Shown here: piece after piece, positions 49,401 through 63,146 of the stretch
How the letters are laid out: the number at the start of each line of letters is the position of its first letter
Position numbering within the stretch: position 1 is the stretch's first letter
Assembly: GCF_019578655.1 (NCBI RefSeq)
Contig: NC_063257.1
Span: 27,421,939-27,485,938, forward strand
DNA: 64,000 bases
Direction: 5' to 3'
Origin: Ricinus communis
Lineage: Eukaryota > Streptophyta > Magnoliopsida > Malpighiales > Euphorbiaceae
Made by a program: the position numbers and the translations under genes
Notes under the pieces: generated by a model
What the model saw: only the letters and a program-made list of their open reading frames with translations
What the model was told of the DNA's origin: nothing
Database searches by the model: none

Positions 49401-52400
49401 TATACCACTTTTACAGGTTTATTTTCTTATATTGACAAATATACCCCTTTTACGGGGTTGTTTTCTTATATTATAAAATTAACACATATAAGGGGTTGTT
49501 TTCTCATAATCACAAATATAACAAAATTGCGGGGTTATTTTTTTCGATTGATAAATATTCCCGTATCATGGGGCTATTTTCTCATATTAAAAAATTTACC
49601 CCTTTTACGAGGATATTTTCTTATATTAAAAAATTTACCCCTTCTGCGAGCCTGTTTTCTAAGACTCGTAATTACACTACTTTTACGGGGTTGTTTTCTC
49701 ATATTTATAAATATACACATTGTACCGGGTTATTTTCTTATACTGATAAATATACCATTTTTATAGGGTCATTTTCTCATATTAAATTATTAATACACGT
49801 TTTACGGGGTTATATTCTTATATTAATAAATATACCACTTTTACAGGGTTACTTTCTTATGTTGATAAATATACCCCTTTTATAGGGTTGTTTTCTCATA
49901 TAATAAAATTAACCCATTTAAGGGGTTGTTTTCTCATACTCGCAAATATACAAAAATTACAGAGTTATTTTCTCCGATTGATAAATATCCCCATTATTAT
50001 GGAGTGGTTTTCTAATATTTATAAATATACCCTTGGGGTTGTCTTCTCATATTAAAAAATTTACCCCTTCTCCGAAGATGTTTTCTTAGACTCGCAATAA
50101 CACCACTTTTACGGAGTTGTTTTTTCAGATTCATAAAAATACTCATTTTTTATTTTCTTATATTGATAAATATACCATTTTTATAGGGTAATTTTCTCAT
50201 ATTAAATTATTAGCATTATTATGGGGTTGTTTTCACAAATTCATAAATATATACGTTTTACGGGGTTATTCTCTTATATGGACAAATAATGCCCATTTTA
50301 CAGGGTTTTTTTTTTCTCATATTCTAAAATTAACCCATTTAAGGGGTTATTTTCTCATACGCACAAATATACAAAAATTATTGGGTTATTTTCTCCGATT
50401 GATAGATATCCCCATATTACGAGATTGTTTTCTAATATCTATAAATATACCCTTCTTACGGAGTTGTTTTCTCATATTAAAAAATTTACCCGTTCTATGA
50501 GGCTGTTTTCTCATACTCGCAATTACACTACTTTTACGGGGTTATTTTTTCAGATTTATAAATATACACGTTTTACAGAGTTATTTTTTTATATTGATAA
50601 ATATACCACTTTTACGGGGTCGTTTTCTCATATTAAATTATTAGTACTATTATGGAGTTATTTTCTCAAATTCATAAATATACACATTTTATGGGGTATT
50701 TTCCTATATCGACAAATATACCCTTTTTACGGGGTTGTTTTCTCATATTATAAAATTAACCTATTTAAGGGGTTGTTTTCTCATACTCACAAATATACCA
50801 CAAAAACGGGGTTATTTCCTCAGATTCATAAATATCTCCGTATTACGGGGTTGTTTTCACATATTAAAAAATTTATCCCTTTTACGAGGTTGTTTCTCAT
50901 ATTAAGAAATTTACCCTTTCTACCAGGTTGTTTTCTTAGAATTGCAATTACACTACTTTTAGAGAGTTGTTTTCTCAGATTTATAAATATATACGTTTTA
51001 CGAGGTTATTTTCTTATATTGACAAATATACCACTTTTACGGGATCGTTTTCTTATATTAAATTATTAGCATTATTAGGGGGTTATTTTTTCAAATTCAT
51101 AAATATACACGCTTTACGGGGTTATTTTCTCCGATTGATAAATATCCCCGTATGACATGGTTGTTTTCTCATATTAAGAAATTTACTCCTTCTACGAGAC
51201 TGTTTTCTCAGACTCGCTATTACACTACTTTTACGGGGTTGTTTTCTTAGATTCATAAAAATACATGTTTTACGGGGTTATTTTCTTATATTGATAAATA
51301 TACGACTTTTATGGGGTCGTTCTCTCATATTAAATTATTAGTACTATTACGGGGTTGTTTTCTCAGATTCATAAATATACACATTTTACGAGGTTATTTT
51401 CCTATATTTTATTAATAAATATACCACTTTTACGGGGTTGTACTCTCATATTATAAAATTAACCCATTTAAGGGGTTGTTTTCTCATACTCACAAATATA
51501 CCAAAATTACGGGTTATTTTCTTATATCTACAAATATACCCCTTTTACGGGGTTGTTTTCTCATATTATAAAATTAACCATTTAGGGGGCTGTTTTCTCA
51601 TACTCACAAATATACCACAATTACAGGGTTATTTCCTCATATTCATAAATATCCCCGTATTACGGGGTTGTTTTCACATATTAAAAAATTTACCCCTTAT
51701 ACGAAACTGTTTTCTCATATTAAAAAATTTATCCATTCTACAAGACTGTTTTCTAAGACTAGCAATTACACTACTTTTACGGAGTTGTTTTCTCGGATTC
51801 ATATATACACACGTTTTAAACAAATATACTAATTTTATGGGATTATTTTCTCATATTATAAAATTAACCCATTTAAGGGGTTGTTTTCTCATACTCACAA
51901 ATATTCCAAAATTACGGAATTATTTTCTCCGATTGATAAATATCCCCGTATTACGGGGTTGTTTTCTAATATTTATAAATACCCCTATTATGGGATTCTT
52001 TTCTCATATTATAAAATTTACCCTTTCTAGGAGGCTATGTTCATAGACTCGCAATTACACTACTTTTAGGAAGTTATTTTCTCAGAATTATATATATAAA
52101 TATTTTACGGGGTTATTTTTTATATTGATAAAATATACCACTTTTACAGGATCGTTTTGTCATATTAAATTATTAGCACTATTAGGGGGTTGTTTTATCA
52201 AACTCATAAATATACATGCTTTACGGGATTATTTTCTCCGATTGATAAATATCCCTGTATTTCATGGTTGTTTTCTCATATTAAAAAATTTACTTCTTCT
52301 ACGAGGTTGTTTTCTCAAACTCGTTATTACACTACTTTTACGGGGTTGTTTTCTCAGATTAAAAAATATACACATTTTACGGGATTATTTTCTTATATTG

Positions 52401-52739
52401 ATAAATTTACCAATTTTTTACGGGGTTATTTTCTTATATTGACAAATACACCCCTTTTACGGTGTTGTTTTCTCATATTATAAAATTAACCCATTTAAGG
52501 GGTTGTTTTCTCATACTCACAAATATACTACAATTACAGGGTTGTTTTCTAATATTTATAAATATACCCCTCTTATGGGGTTGTTTTCTCATATTAAAAA
52601 AATACCCCTTCTACGAGGCTGTTTTCTCAAACTCACAATTACACTCCTTTTACGGGGTTGTTTTCTCAAATTCATAAATATACACGTTTTACGCGGTTAT
52701 TTTCTTAAATTAATAAATATACTACTTTTACAGGGTCGT
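46467..52739 (-). repeat. 39-bp satellite, block 5 (inverted)
   Basis: Same satellite, reverse complement. Monomers read TTTTCTC..., with the HOR order a-j running right to left. The type III monomer (plus strand TCTAATATTTATAAATATAC) is frequent, for example near 47108, 48960, 50430 and 51968. The open frames switch to the plus strand here, including the longest in the window (50425-51069, 214 codons), as expected of a by-product of the repeat. The block ends inside an f monomer, interrupted by solo LTR C. Confidence 0.95.
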
Positions 52740-55076
52740 TATAACACCCCAACTCAAACTTCCCATTGAATAGCAATATATATATATATATAACTTTATA
52801 AACATAATTTACTACTTAGTTACAATATACATTCATACAATTTAAGTGGCATGACATACTTAATATATATAAGAAATATTTATACAGTAGTTTAATTCAC
52901 ACAAGTTCCCAAAATGCCCCAATGCTTTAGATAACTCCTCCTATTTTGATAATATTGACTGATGCAAAAGAGCAATGCACGGCCTAAGGCTATCTACAAC
53001 TGTACTAACCTGAAAAAAAAAATTGCTAAGGAATGAGCTAGCGACTCAATAAGCATTTAATTTACTAAACTATAGTATATTAGGCTAGAATTATCAAATC
53101 TTTATCAATACAGAAAATTATACCAACACTTAACTAACAATCACAAAATCAACCATTTCAGTTATTCTCATAAACATATAATTTCATTTCACGTAATGCA
53201 AATAATCTCAAACTCAACCAAGTCAAATAATTCAATTCCACATTATTTCTATCAAATTAGGATCAGATGACTCATCCTTACATTTTCTCACATTTTTAAA
53301 TTTCAGTAACCACTTGACAAGACTATCCGGCTCAGTCTTGCCATCTCACATACTCGGGTAGCTATCCCTACCAGCTTTTCCGATCACACAATATCTATAC
53401 AAAAGTCATCAATCCTTAATCACAATCATTTCACTTCACAACACATCACAATCAATTCACTTCACAACACATCACAATCAATTCACTTTATAACAAGCCA
53501 AAAACATAACTAATATCAACTCAGTCAACCAAGAAATTATCAAGTAATCAAACAGCAGTCCCTACTCAATATACACAAAGTTTAGTCTATTAAATACTTA
53601 CCGGAAGTTATAGGATAACAAAGTAATCCTATTCTTTTCTCTTACCACTTCCTTGCCTTTGGATGAACCTATTCACATATTCAATACAAATACAATTCAA
53701 TCACAAGGCATAAATATATATATATATATATTTACTATCAATAAAATATCACATTTCAACAAAATAACATATATTCTAGATATTAATATGATGCATGAGA
53801 TGAATGACAACAAATCAACATATTTGTTGATGAAGGCAGCTTGTAGGTACTGACTTAGAAATTACACCAAAACTTATGTACAATTAATAAAAATCTCATA
53901 TTTTCCAGAATTATACTTCCATTTTTATAGAAACCATAGCAGAAAGAATCACCTCAAAATCATTGGTATAGAAATAGTTATGGTATTTCCTATTAAATGA
54001 CCAATCAAACGAATGAATTTTCTGATGAAACTCTCCAGATATAAAGTTAACATTCTAAAGTTTCTATAGACACTAATTTTACTCAATTTGGACTTTTCTA
54101 GCTCAAGTTGTGAAACACACAATTAGCAACAAATTTCTGAATCCTAAGCCCGATTTCTGCTTAAAACAGTTTCGGGCAGGCCATATTAAGTTCAACATAT
54201 CTCACGTTATACTCAACCAAAAATTATGAAATTTTCAGACATATACTACATATATAAATGAACAACTTTCATGTTTAACTCTCTGCTTGGTTCAGCCTCT
54301 AAATGTCTCAAAATGTCAGCACAAAAACCAGGTCACCTGCTGAACCAAAAACAGAGCAGCAGCAAAATCGAACCTCATAAGTTCCTACTCACTCAACAAT
54401 CTGCAAAACCATTTTACAGAGATATTCTTGAGACATATACCTACAACTTTCATGTTTGAAAATTTTCGAGATAAAGCCTCTAAGGTCACGAAATCATAAG
54501 TGAAAAATCTGCCCAGAAATTTCAGCTTCAAGATCACAAGTAAAAGCATGTTTACTTTTGATTAAACAATTCCAAAACACATAATCATCAACAATTTCAT
54601 ATCATTAACCCTAATTTACAGCAAAATCAAGCAATTAAAATTACTCACCTTTGTTTTCCTTGATTAAGAAAGCCCAAATCTTTCAAGCTTAAAAGAAGAA
54701 TTTGATTTTCACTTACTAAAAGTTTTGTAGAGTTTGATTTGGAAAATCAAAGTTGAAGAAGGAAAGGAGAAAAATGAGAGAGACAAAGAAGAAAAGGAAA
54801 TTGGAAAGCATACGTAGATAAGAACAAATGAAAGAGGTGGTATATTGGTGTGGAAATAGGCAAATTACAATTTAATCCTCTTTCTTTCTAACTTTTCAAT
54901 TTAGTCCAAAATCATTACTTTTCAATTAAATCAATATGTAACTAAATAATTTATTTATCTACCACATAATATAATAAAATAGATCATATATAATCATGAT
55001 GCAAATGACATGTTTAATGACATGCTAATGAATATTAATTATTAATAAAAAGAAGTAAATAAATTTGGTTGTGACA
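52740..55076 (-). mobile_element. Solo LTR C
   Basis: This 2,337-bp element is flanked by the exact duplication GTCGT (52735-52739 and 55077-55081) inside an f monomer. It runs TATAACACCCC to GGTTGTGACA; TGTAACACC would be expected at the start, so TG has become TA. Its layout parallels the gypsy LTR at 25203: ACTTCCTTGCCTTTGGATGA resembles ACTTCCTTTGCCTTTTCCAG, and each has a TTACT(C/T)ACC motif before an AAGCTT-containing stretch. It is probably a related family in the same, minus-sense, orientation. It contains (TA)n runs near 52782-52800 and 53716-53735. No coding domain is seen; the open frames at 53653-53853 and 54271-54459 are unrecognised. Confidence 0.88.
53421..53496. repeat. 26-bp tandem repeat in LTR C
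   Basis: Nearly three direct copies of a 26-bp unit starting CACAATCA(A/T)TTCACTTCAC occur at 53421, 53447 and 53473; the last is partial and diverged. This is a small local duplication. Confidence 0.85.
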
Positions 55077-58000
55077 GTCGTACTCTCATATTAAATTATT
55101 AGCACTATTATGGGATTGTTTTATCAAATTCATAAACATACACATTTTACGAGGTTAATTTTTTATATCCACAAATATACCCCTTTTACAGAGTTATTTT
55201 CTCATGTTATAAAACTAACCCATTTAAGGGGTTGCTTTCTCATACTCACAAATATACCAGAATTACGGGGTTATTTTCTCCGATTGATAAATATCCCCGT
55301 ATTATGGGGTTGTTTTCTTATATTAAAAAATTTACCCTTTGTACGAGGCTGTTTTCTCATATTAAAAATTTACCCGTTCTATGAGGCTGTTTTCTTAGAC
55401 TCGCAATTACACAATTTTTACGTGGTTATTTTCTCAGATTCATAAATACACACGTTTTACAGTGTTATTTTCTTATATTGACAAATATACCACTCTTACA
55501 GAGTTGTTTTCTTATATTATAAAATTAACCCATTTGAGGGGTTGTTCTCTCTTACTCATAAATATACCAAAATTACAGGGTTATTCTCTCCGATTGATAA
55601 ATATCCCCGTATTACGGTGTTGTTTTCTATTATTTTTAAATATACCCCTCTTACAGGGTTGTTTTCTAATATTTATAAATATTCCCCTCTTACAGGGTTA
55701 TTATCTTATATTGACAATCATACCCTTTTTACGGGGTTGTTTTCTCATATTATAAAATTAATTCATTTAAAGGATTGTTTTCTCATACTCACAAATATAC
55801 TACAATTACGGAGTTATTTCCTCATATTGATAAATATCTCCGTATTACCGGGTTGTTTTCTCATATTAATAAATTTACCCCTTCCATGAGGTTGTTTTCT
55901 GAAACTTGCGATTACACTTCTTTTACGAGGTTGATTTCTCAAATTCATAAATATACACGTATTACAGAGTTATGTTCTTATATTGATAAATATACTATTT
56001 TTATGGGGTCGTTTTCTGATATTAAATTATTAGAACTATTATGGGGTTGTTTTATCAAATTCATAAATATACACATTTTACGGGGTTATTTTCTTATATC
56101 CATAAATATACCCCTTTTATAGGGTTATTTTATGATATTATAACATTAACCCATTTAACAGGTTGTTTTCTCATGCTCACAAATATATCAAAATTACGGG
56201 GTTATTTTCTTTGATTGATAAATATCACCATATTACGGGGTTGTTTTCTCATATTAAAAAATTTACCCCTTCTACGAGTATGTTTTCTCAGGGTCACAAT
56301 TACACTACTTTTACGGGGTTATTTTCTCAGATTCATAGATATACACATTTTATGATGTTATTTTCTTATATTGATAAATATACCACTTTTACGGGGTCAT
56401 TTTCTCATATTAAATTATTAGCACTATTATGGGGTTGTTTTCTCAAATTCATAAATATATACATTTTACGGGGTTATTTTCTTATATCGATAAATATTCC
56501 CTTTTTACGGGATTATTTTCTCATATTATAATATTAACTAATTTAAGGGTTATTTTCTCATACTAACAAATATACCACAATTATGGGGTTATTTCCTCAT
56601 ATTCATAAATATTCCTTTATTACGGAATTATATTTATTAATAAATTTACCCATTCTACGAGGCTGTTTTCTCATATTAAAAAATTTACCTGTTCTATAAG
56701 GCTTTTTTCTTAAACTCGCAATTGCATTACTTTTACGGGGTTATCTTCTTAAATTCATAAAATATACACGTTTTACTCTATTACTTTCTTATATTGACAA
56801 ATATACCCCTTTATGGGGCTATTTTCTCATATTATAAAATTAACCCATTTAAGCTGTTGTTTTCTCATACTCACAAATATACTACAACTGCGGGTTTATT
56901 TTCTCTGATTGATAAATATCCCCATATTACATAATTATTTTCTAATATTTATAAATATATCCCTCTAACTGGGTTATTATCTCATATTAAAAAATTTATA
57001 TGTTCTACGAGGCTGTTCTCTAAGACTCTCAATTACACTACTTTTACGGGGTTGTTTTCTCAGATTCATAAATATATACGTTTTACAGGGTTATTTTCTT
57101 ATATTGATAAATATATCACTTCCACAAGGTCGTTTTCTTACATTAAATTATTAGTACTTTTTTGGGGGTTGTTTTCTCAAATTTATAAATATACACGCTT
57201 TACGGAGATATTTTCCCATATCGACAAATATACCCCTTTTACGGGGTTATTTTCTCATATCATAAAATTAACCCATTCAAGGGATCGTTTTTATATACTC
57301 ATAAATTTTACGGGGTTATTTTTTGCGATTGATAAATATCTCCGTATTATGGGGTTGTTTTCTCATATTAAAAGATTTACCCTTTTATGAGGATATTCTC
57401 TCAAACTCGCAATTACACTACTTTTACGGGTTTGTTTTGTCATATTCATAAATATACACATTTTATGGAGTTATTTTCTTATATTGATAAATATAACACT
57501 TTTATGCGATTGTTTTCTCATATTAAATATTAACACTATTATGGGTTGTTTTATCAAATTCACTATTATTTTCTTATATGGAGAAATATGCCCCTTTTAC
57601 GAGGTTGTTTTCTCATATTATAAAATTAACCCATTTAAAGGGTTGTTTTCTCATACTCACAAATATACCACAATTACGGGGTTATTTCCTCATATTCATA
57701 AATATCCCCGTATTACGGGGTTGTTTTCAGATATTAAAAAATTTACTCCTTGTATGAGGTTGTTTTTTCATATTAAAAAATTTACCCATTCTACGAGGCT
57801 GTTTTCTTATACTAGCAATTACACTATTTTTACGAGGTTGTTTTCTCGGATTCATAAATACACACGTTTTAGGAGATTATTTTTTTATATTGACAAATAT
57901 ATTATTTTTACGGGGTTGGTTTCTCATATTATAAAATTATCCCATTTTAGGAGTTGTTTTCTCATACTTATAAATATCCCAAAATTACGGGGTTATTTTC

Positions 58001-61000
58001 TCCGATTGATAAATATCCCCGTATTACAGGGTTGTTTTCCAATATTTATAAATATACCTCTTCTACGAGCCATGCAATTACGCTACTTTTAGGGAGTTGT
58101 TTTTTAAGGTTTATTAATATACACGTTTTATGGAGTTATTTTCTTATATTGATAAATATACCACTTTTCCGAGGTCGTTTTCTCATATTAAATTATTAGT
58201 ACTATTATGGGGTTCTTTTCTCAAATTCATAAATATACACGTTTTACGGGGTTATTCTCATATATTGATAAATATACCACTTTTATGGGGTTATTCTCTT
58301 ATATTGATAAATATACCCCTTTTACGTGGTCGTTTCGTCACATTATAAAATTAACCTATTTAAAGGGTTGTGTTCTTATACTCACAAATATACTACAATT
58401 AAGGGATTATTTTCTCCGATTGATAAATATCCCCGTATTACAGGGCTGTTTTCTCATATTAAAGAATTTACACATTCTATGAGGTTGTTTTCTCATATTA
58501 AAGAATTTACCCATTCTGCGAGGCTGTTTTCTAAGACTCGCATTTACACTACTTTTACAGGTTGTTTCCTTATATTCATAAATATACATATTTTACTAGG
58601 TTATTTTCATATATTGATAAATAACACTTTTATGGGGTCGTTTTCTCATATTAAGTTATAAGCACTATTATGGAATTGTTTTCTCAAATTCATAAATATA
58701 CACGTTTTACGGGGTTATTTTCTTATATTGACAAATGTACCCCTTTTACGGGGTTGTTTTCTCATAATATAAAATTAATCCATTTAAGGGTTTTTTTTTC
58801 TCATACTCACAAATATACCAAAATTACGGGATTATGTTCTTATATTGATAAATATACGACTTTTACGATGTCGTTTTCTGATATTAAACTATTACAATTA
58901 TATGGGGTTGTTTTATCGAATTCATAAATATACACGTTTTTTGAGATTATTTTCTTATATCCATAAAGATATCCCTTTTATAGGGTTATTTTATCATATT
59001 ATAAAATTAACTCATTTAAGGGGTTATTTTCTCATACTCATAAATATACCAAAATTACGGGGTTATTTTCTCCGATTGATAAATATCCTCGTATTACGGG
59101 TTTATTTTCTCATATTAAAAAATTTACTCCTTCTACGAAGCTCTTTTCTCAGAGTCGCAATTACACTACTTGTATGGGGTTATTTTCTCAAATTCATAGA
59201 TATACACGTTTTACGAGGTTATTTTCTTATATTGAAAAATATACCACTTTTACGGGATTCTTTTCTCATATTAAATTATTAGCACAATTATGGAGTTGTT
59301 TTCTCAAATTCATAAATATACACATTTTATGGGGTTATTTTCTTATATTGACAAATGGACCCCTTTTATGTGGTTGTTTTCTCATATTATAACATTAACC
59401 CATTTAAGAGGTTGTTTTCTCATGCTCACAAATATACCAAAATGTCGAGATTATTTTTCCCGATTGATAAATATCCCCATATTACGGGGTTGTTCTCTCA
59501 TATTAAAAAATTAATCCCTTTTACGAGGCTGTTTTATAAGACTCGAAATTACACTACTTTTACGGAGTTGTTTTCTCAGATTCATAAATATACACGTTTT
59601 ACAGAGTTATTTTCTTATATTGATAAATATACTCCTTTTACTGGTTGTTTTCTCATATTATAATATTAACCCATTTAAGGAGTTGTTTTCTCATACTTAT
59701 AAATATACCACAATTGCATGGTTATTATCTCTGATTAATAAATATTCCCGTATTATGGGGTTGTTTTCAAATAAATATACCCTTTTTACGGAGTTGTTTT
59801 CTCATATAAAAAAATTTACCCCTCTACGAGGCTATTTTCTCAGACTCGCAATCACACTACTTTTACGGGGTTGTTTTCTCATATTCATAAATATACTTGT
59901 TGTACAAGGTTATTTTCTTATATTGATAAATATACCACTTTTACAGGGTCATTTTCTCATATTAAATTATTAGCACTATTATGAGGTTGTTTTATCAAAT
60001 TTATAAATATACACGTTTTACGGGGTTATTTTCTTATATCAACAAATATACCTCTTTTACGGGGTTATTTTCTCATATTATAAAATTAACCCATTTTAGG
60101 GGTTGTTTTTTTATACACACAAATATACCAAAATTACATATTTTTTTCTATGATATATCCCCATATTACGGGGTTGTTTTCTCATATTGTAAAATTAACC
60201 TATTTAAGGAGTTGTTTTCTCGTACTCACAAATATACTAAAATTACGGGTTTATTTTCTGCGATTGACAAATATCGCCGTATTATGGGGTTGTTTTCTCA
60301 CATTAAAAGATTTACTCCTTCTACGAGGCTGTTTTCTTAAACTCGTCATTACACTAATTTTACGGAGTTATTTTCTCAGATAGATATACACGTTTTACGG
60401 AGTTATTTTCTTATATTGATAAATATACCACTTTTACGGAGCTATTTTCTCATATTAAATTAATAGCACAATTATAGTGTTGTTTTCTCAAATTCATGAA
60501 TATACACATTTTATAGGGTTATTTTTCTATATTGACAAATATACCCCTTTTACGGGGTTGTTTTCTCATATTATAAAATTAACCCATTTAAGGAGTTGTT
60601 TTCTCATACTCACAAAACCACAATTACAGGGTTATTTTCTCTGATTGATAAATATTCCTGTATTACGGGATTATTTTCTAGTATTTATAAATATATCCTT
60701 CTTACGGGTTATTTTCTCATATTAAAAAATTTGCCCCTTCTATGAGGTTGATTTCTTAGACTCGCAATTACACTACTTTTACGGAGTTATTTTGTAAGAC
60801 TCATAAAAAATACACATTTTACGAGGTTAATTTCTTATATTGATAAAATACCACTTTTACGGGGTTATTTTCTCATATTAAATTATTAGTATTATTATGG
60901 GGTTGTTTTCTCAAATTCATAAATATACACTTTTTACGGAGTTATTTTCTTATATTGACAAATATACCCCTTTTACGGGGTTGTTTTCTCATATTATAAA

Positions 61001-62367
61001 ATCAACACATTTAAGGGGTTATTTTTCTCATACTCACAAATATACCAAAATTATAGGATTATTTTCTCCGGTTGATAAATATTTCCATATTACGGGGTGG
61101 TTTTCTAATATTTATAAATATACCCCTCTTACGGGGTTGTTTTCTCATATTAAAAGATTTACCACTTTTATGATGTTGTTTTCTCATATTAAAAATTTAC
61201 CCGTTCTACAAGGCTGTTTTCTTAGACTCGCAATTACACTACTTTACGGGTTTATTTTCTCAGATTCATAAATAAACACGTTTTACGGGGTGATTTTCTT
61301 ATATTGACAGATATACCACTTTTACGGAGTTATTTTCTCATATTATAAAATTAACCTATTTAAGGGGTTGTTCTCTCATACCCACAAATATACTAAACTT
61401 ACAGGGTTATTTTCTCCGATTAATAAATATCCCCGTATTATGGGGTTATTTTCTAATATTTATAAATATACCCCTCTTACGGGGTTGCTTTCTCATATTA
61501 AAAAATTTACCACTTCTACAAGGCTGTTTTCTCATACTCGTAATTACACTACTTTTACAGGGTTGTATTCTCATATTCATAAATATATACGCTTTACGGG
61601 GTTATTTTCTTATATTAATAAATGTACCACTTTTTTACGGGATCGTTTTCTCATATTAAATTATTAGCACTATTATGGGGTTATTTTATCAAATTTAAAA
61701 ATATACACATTTTATGGTATTATTTTCTTATATCGACAAATATACTCGTTTTACGGGGTTATTTTCTCATATTATAAAATTAACCCATTTTAGGGGTTAT
61801 TTTCTGATATTCACAAATATAGCTAAATTACGGGGTTATTTTCTCTGATTGATAAATGTCCCCATATTACGAGGTTGTTTTCTCATATTAAAAAAATTAC
61901 CCTTTCTACGAGGCTGTTTTCTCATATTAAGAAATTTACCCCTTCTACAAGGCTGTTTTCTTAGATTCGCAATTACACTACTTTATTGGGTTAGTTTTTG
62001 AGATTCATAAATATACGCATTTTATGGAGTTATTTTTCTTATATTGACAAATATACCGCTTTTATGGAGTTGTTTTCTCATATTATGAAATTAATCCATT
62101 TAAGCTGTTGTTTTCTCATACTCACAAATATACCAAAATTACGGGATTATTTTCTCCGATTGATAAATATCCCCATATTGCGGGGTGGTTTTCTCATATT
62201 AAAAAATTTACCCCTTCTACGAGACTATTTTCTGAGACTCGCAATTAAACTACTTTTACAGGGTTATTTTCTCAGATTCATAGATATACACGTTTTATAG
62301 GGTTATTTTCTTATATTGATAAATATACCACTTTTACGGGGTCGTTTTCTCATATATTAAAAAATTA
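55077..62367 (-). repeat. 39-bp satellite, block 6 (inverted)
   Basis: This 7.3-kb inverted array of the same satellite mixes type I, II and III HORs. The type III monomer is near 55670, 60672, 61098 and 61455. Plus-strand open frames up to 202 codons (57484-58092) are periodic artefacts. The block ends within CATATATTAAAAAATTAC, a slightly altered start of an i monomer, where non-satellite sequence joins without a visible target duplication. Confidence 0.94.
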
Positions 62368-62651
62368 CATAAACCTGATTGGACTAGTATTGTCGCAAAC
62401 AAAATTATAGGCACAAAATATCAGAAAAGCTAGTATGAAATGGGCAACTCCTCTACTGTCAAACAGACCCTTTAGTTTCACTGTTGTATCACCAAAATTT
62501 AGCATTTGTGGAATTTGGTAGTTTAAGAAACGCAAAGGTGATGTCTGTTCACAAAATATTAACAACAAAATCCAAATACTGTGAAGCACAAGGAATTAAA
62601 TTTTAATAAAAAATATTAAGAAAACAAAAGGGTGACAAAAGATAAGCAGAC
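62368..62651 (-). other. Partial first intron of the carrier fragment
   Basis: The intron begins GTCTGCTTATC at the donor site and continues as T-rich sequence typical of plant introns. It stops at the satellite junction with no acceptor site or second exon. The minus-strand open frame at 62365-62589 lies in it and is not a gene. Confidence 0.7.
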
Positions 62652-63050
62652 CTCAAGGGGAGTATCGATAGCAATAGCTTCAAGAATAGCAGCACCAAAT
62701 CTAGAGAAAACTCGGCCACGATTACTGATCTTGCCAGTCTCAGAATCCTTGAACGCAGATTGAAACAAAGCATTAGATCCCATTCTCAACGCATATTTCA
62801 ACGTTAAGTGAGTAGCAAACGGTATCAATACTTTCCATAAAGCCCTCACTCCTTCCGTTCTCGAAACGGTCGTACCACAGTGGATTATTCCCTTGTAAGT
62901 CCCAGTCATATCAAGCTGTAATCTTGTTTTGATTACATCAATTGGCGGTAAACAACACGCCTCCATAACCCCGCCTAATGACCCCGACACTGCCTTCATG
63001 TAGGGTGGGATTGCTACGTCATTTTGGGACTTTGATTTCTTCTCCGTCAT
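62652..63050 (-). pseudogene. SFC1-like: First exon of a mitochondrial succinate/fumarate carrier-like gene, truncated
   Basis: The protein starts MTEKKSKSQ, an in-frame start at 63050; a second ATG 12 bp upstream, at 63062, would add MYKN. It continues PPYMKAVSGSLGGVMEACC, then PIDVIKTRLQL, which is the carrier signature PxDxx(K/R)x(K/R), then RTEGVRALWK, HLTLKYALRMGSNALFQ and FKDSETGKISNRGR. Carriers of this family (SLC25) are about 300 residues with six membrane helices and three repeats, and exchange metabolites across the inner mitochondrial membrane. Only about 133 residues, the first repeat and the start of the second, are present. The exon ends after TPLE at a GT donor (62650-62651). 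The wording is closest, from memory, to plant succinate/fumarate translocators. Non-conservative changes at several normally conserved positions (LPPID, WKVLIPF, FSRFGAA, AIDTP) suggest decay. Confidence 0.82.
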
Positions 63051-63146
63051 ATTCTTGTACATATTATCAATTTACCCACAAAAAAAAACCAAAGATCTTT
63101 TACATCATTAACAAGTGAAATAACCAAAAAAACCTTCATTATCAAG

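Larger units (their letters stand above)
62368..63146 (-). other. Captured nuclear gene fragment inside the satellite
   Basis: This 779-bp block of unique sequence contains about 85 bp of 5' flank, the first exon of a mitochondrial carrier gene and about 280 bp of the following intron. Satellite lies directly on both sides in the same inverted direction, but the monomer phase is not restored across the block. I see no terminal inverted repeats, target duplication, poly(A) or Helitron-like ends. The retained intron argues against an mRNA retrocopy. Capture during double-strand break repair is the simplest reading. Confidence 0.8.

Noticed and set aside
50425..51069. Long open frame (214 codons) and many similar ones across the array, looking like a Phe/Ile/Leu-rich repeat protein family
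   Set aside because: They coincide exactly with the 39-bp satellite, occur in two overlapping frames of the same monomers, swap strand with the array direction, and contain no known domain. Frame preservation follows from 39 = 3 x 13.
62365..62589. Separate small gene on the minus strand next to the carrier exon
   Set aside because: It lies in the retained intron directly after a good GT donor and reaches into satellite; no homology recognised.
62368..63146. Helitron or Pack-type transposon capture of the carrier exon
   Set aside because: No terminal inverted repeats, no 5-10 bp target duplication, no TC start or CTRR-hairpin end at either junction.
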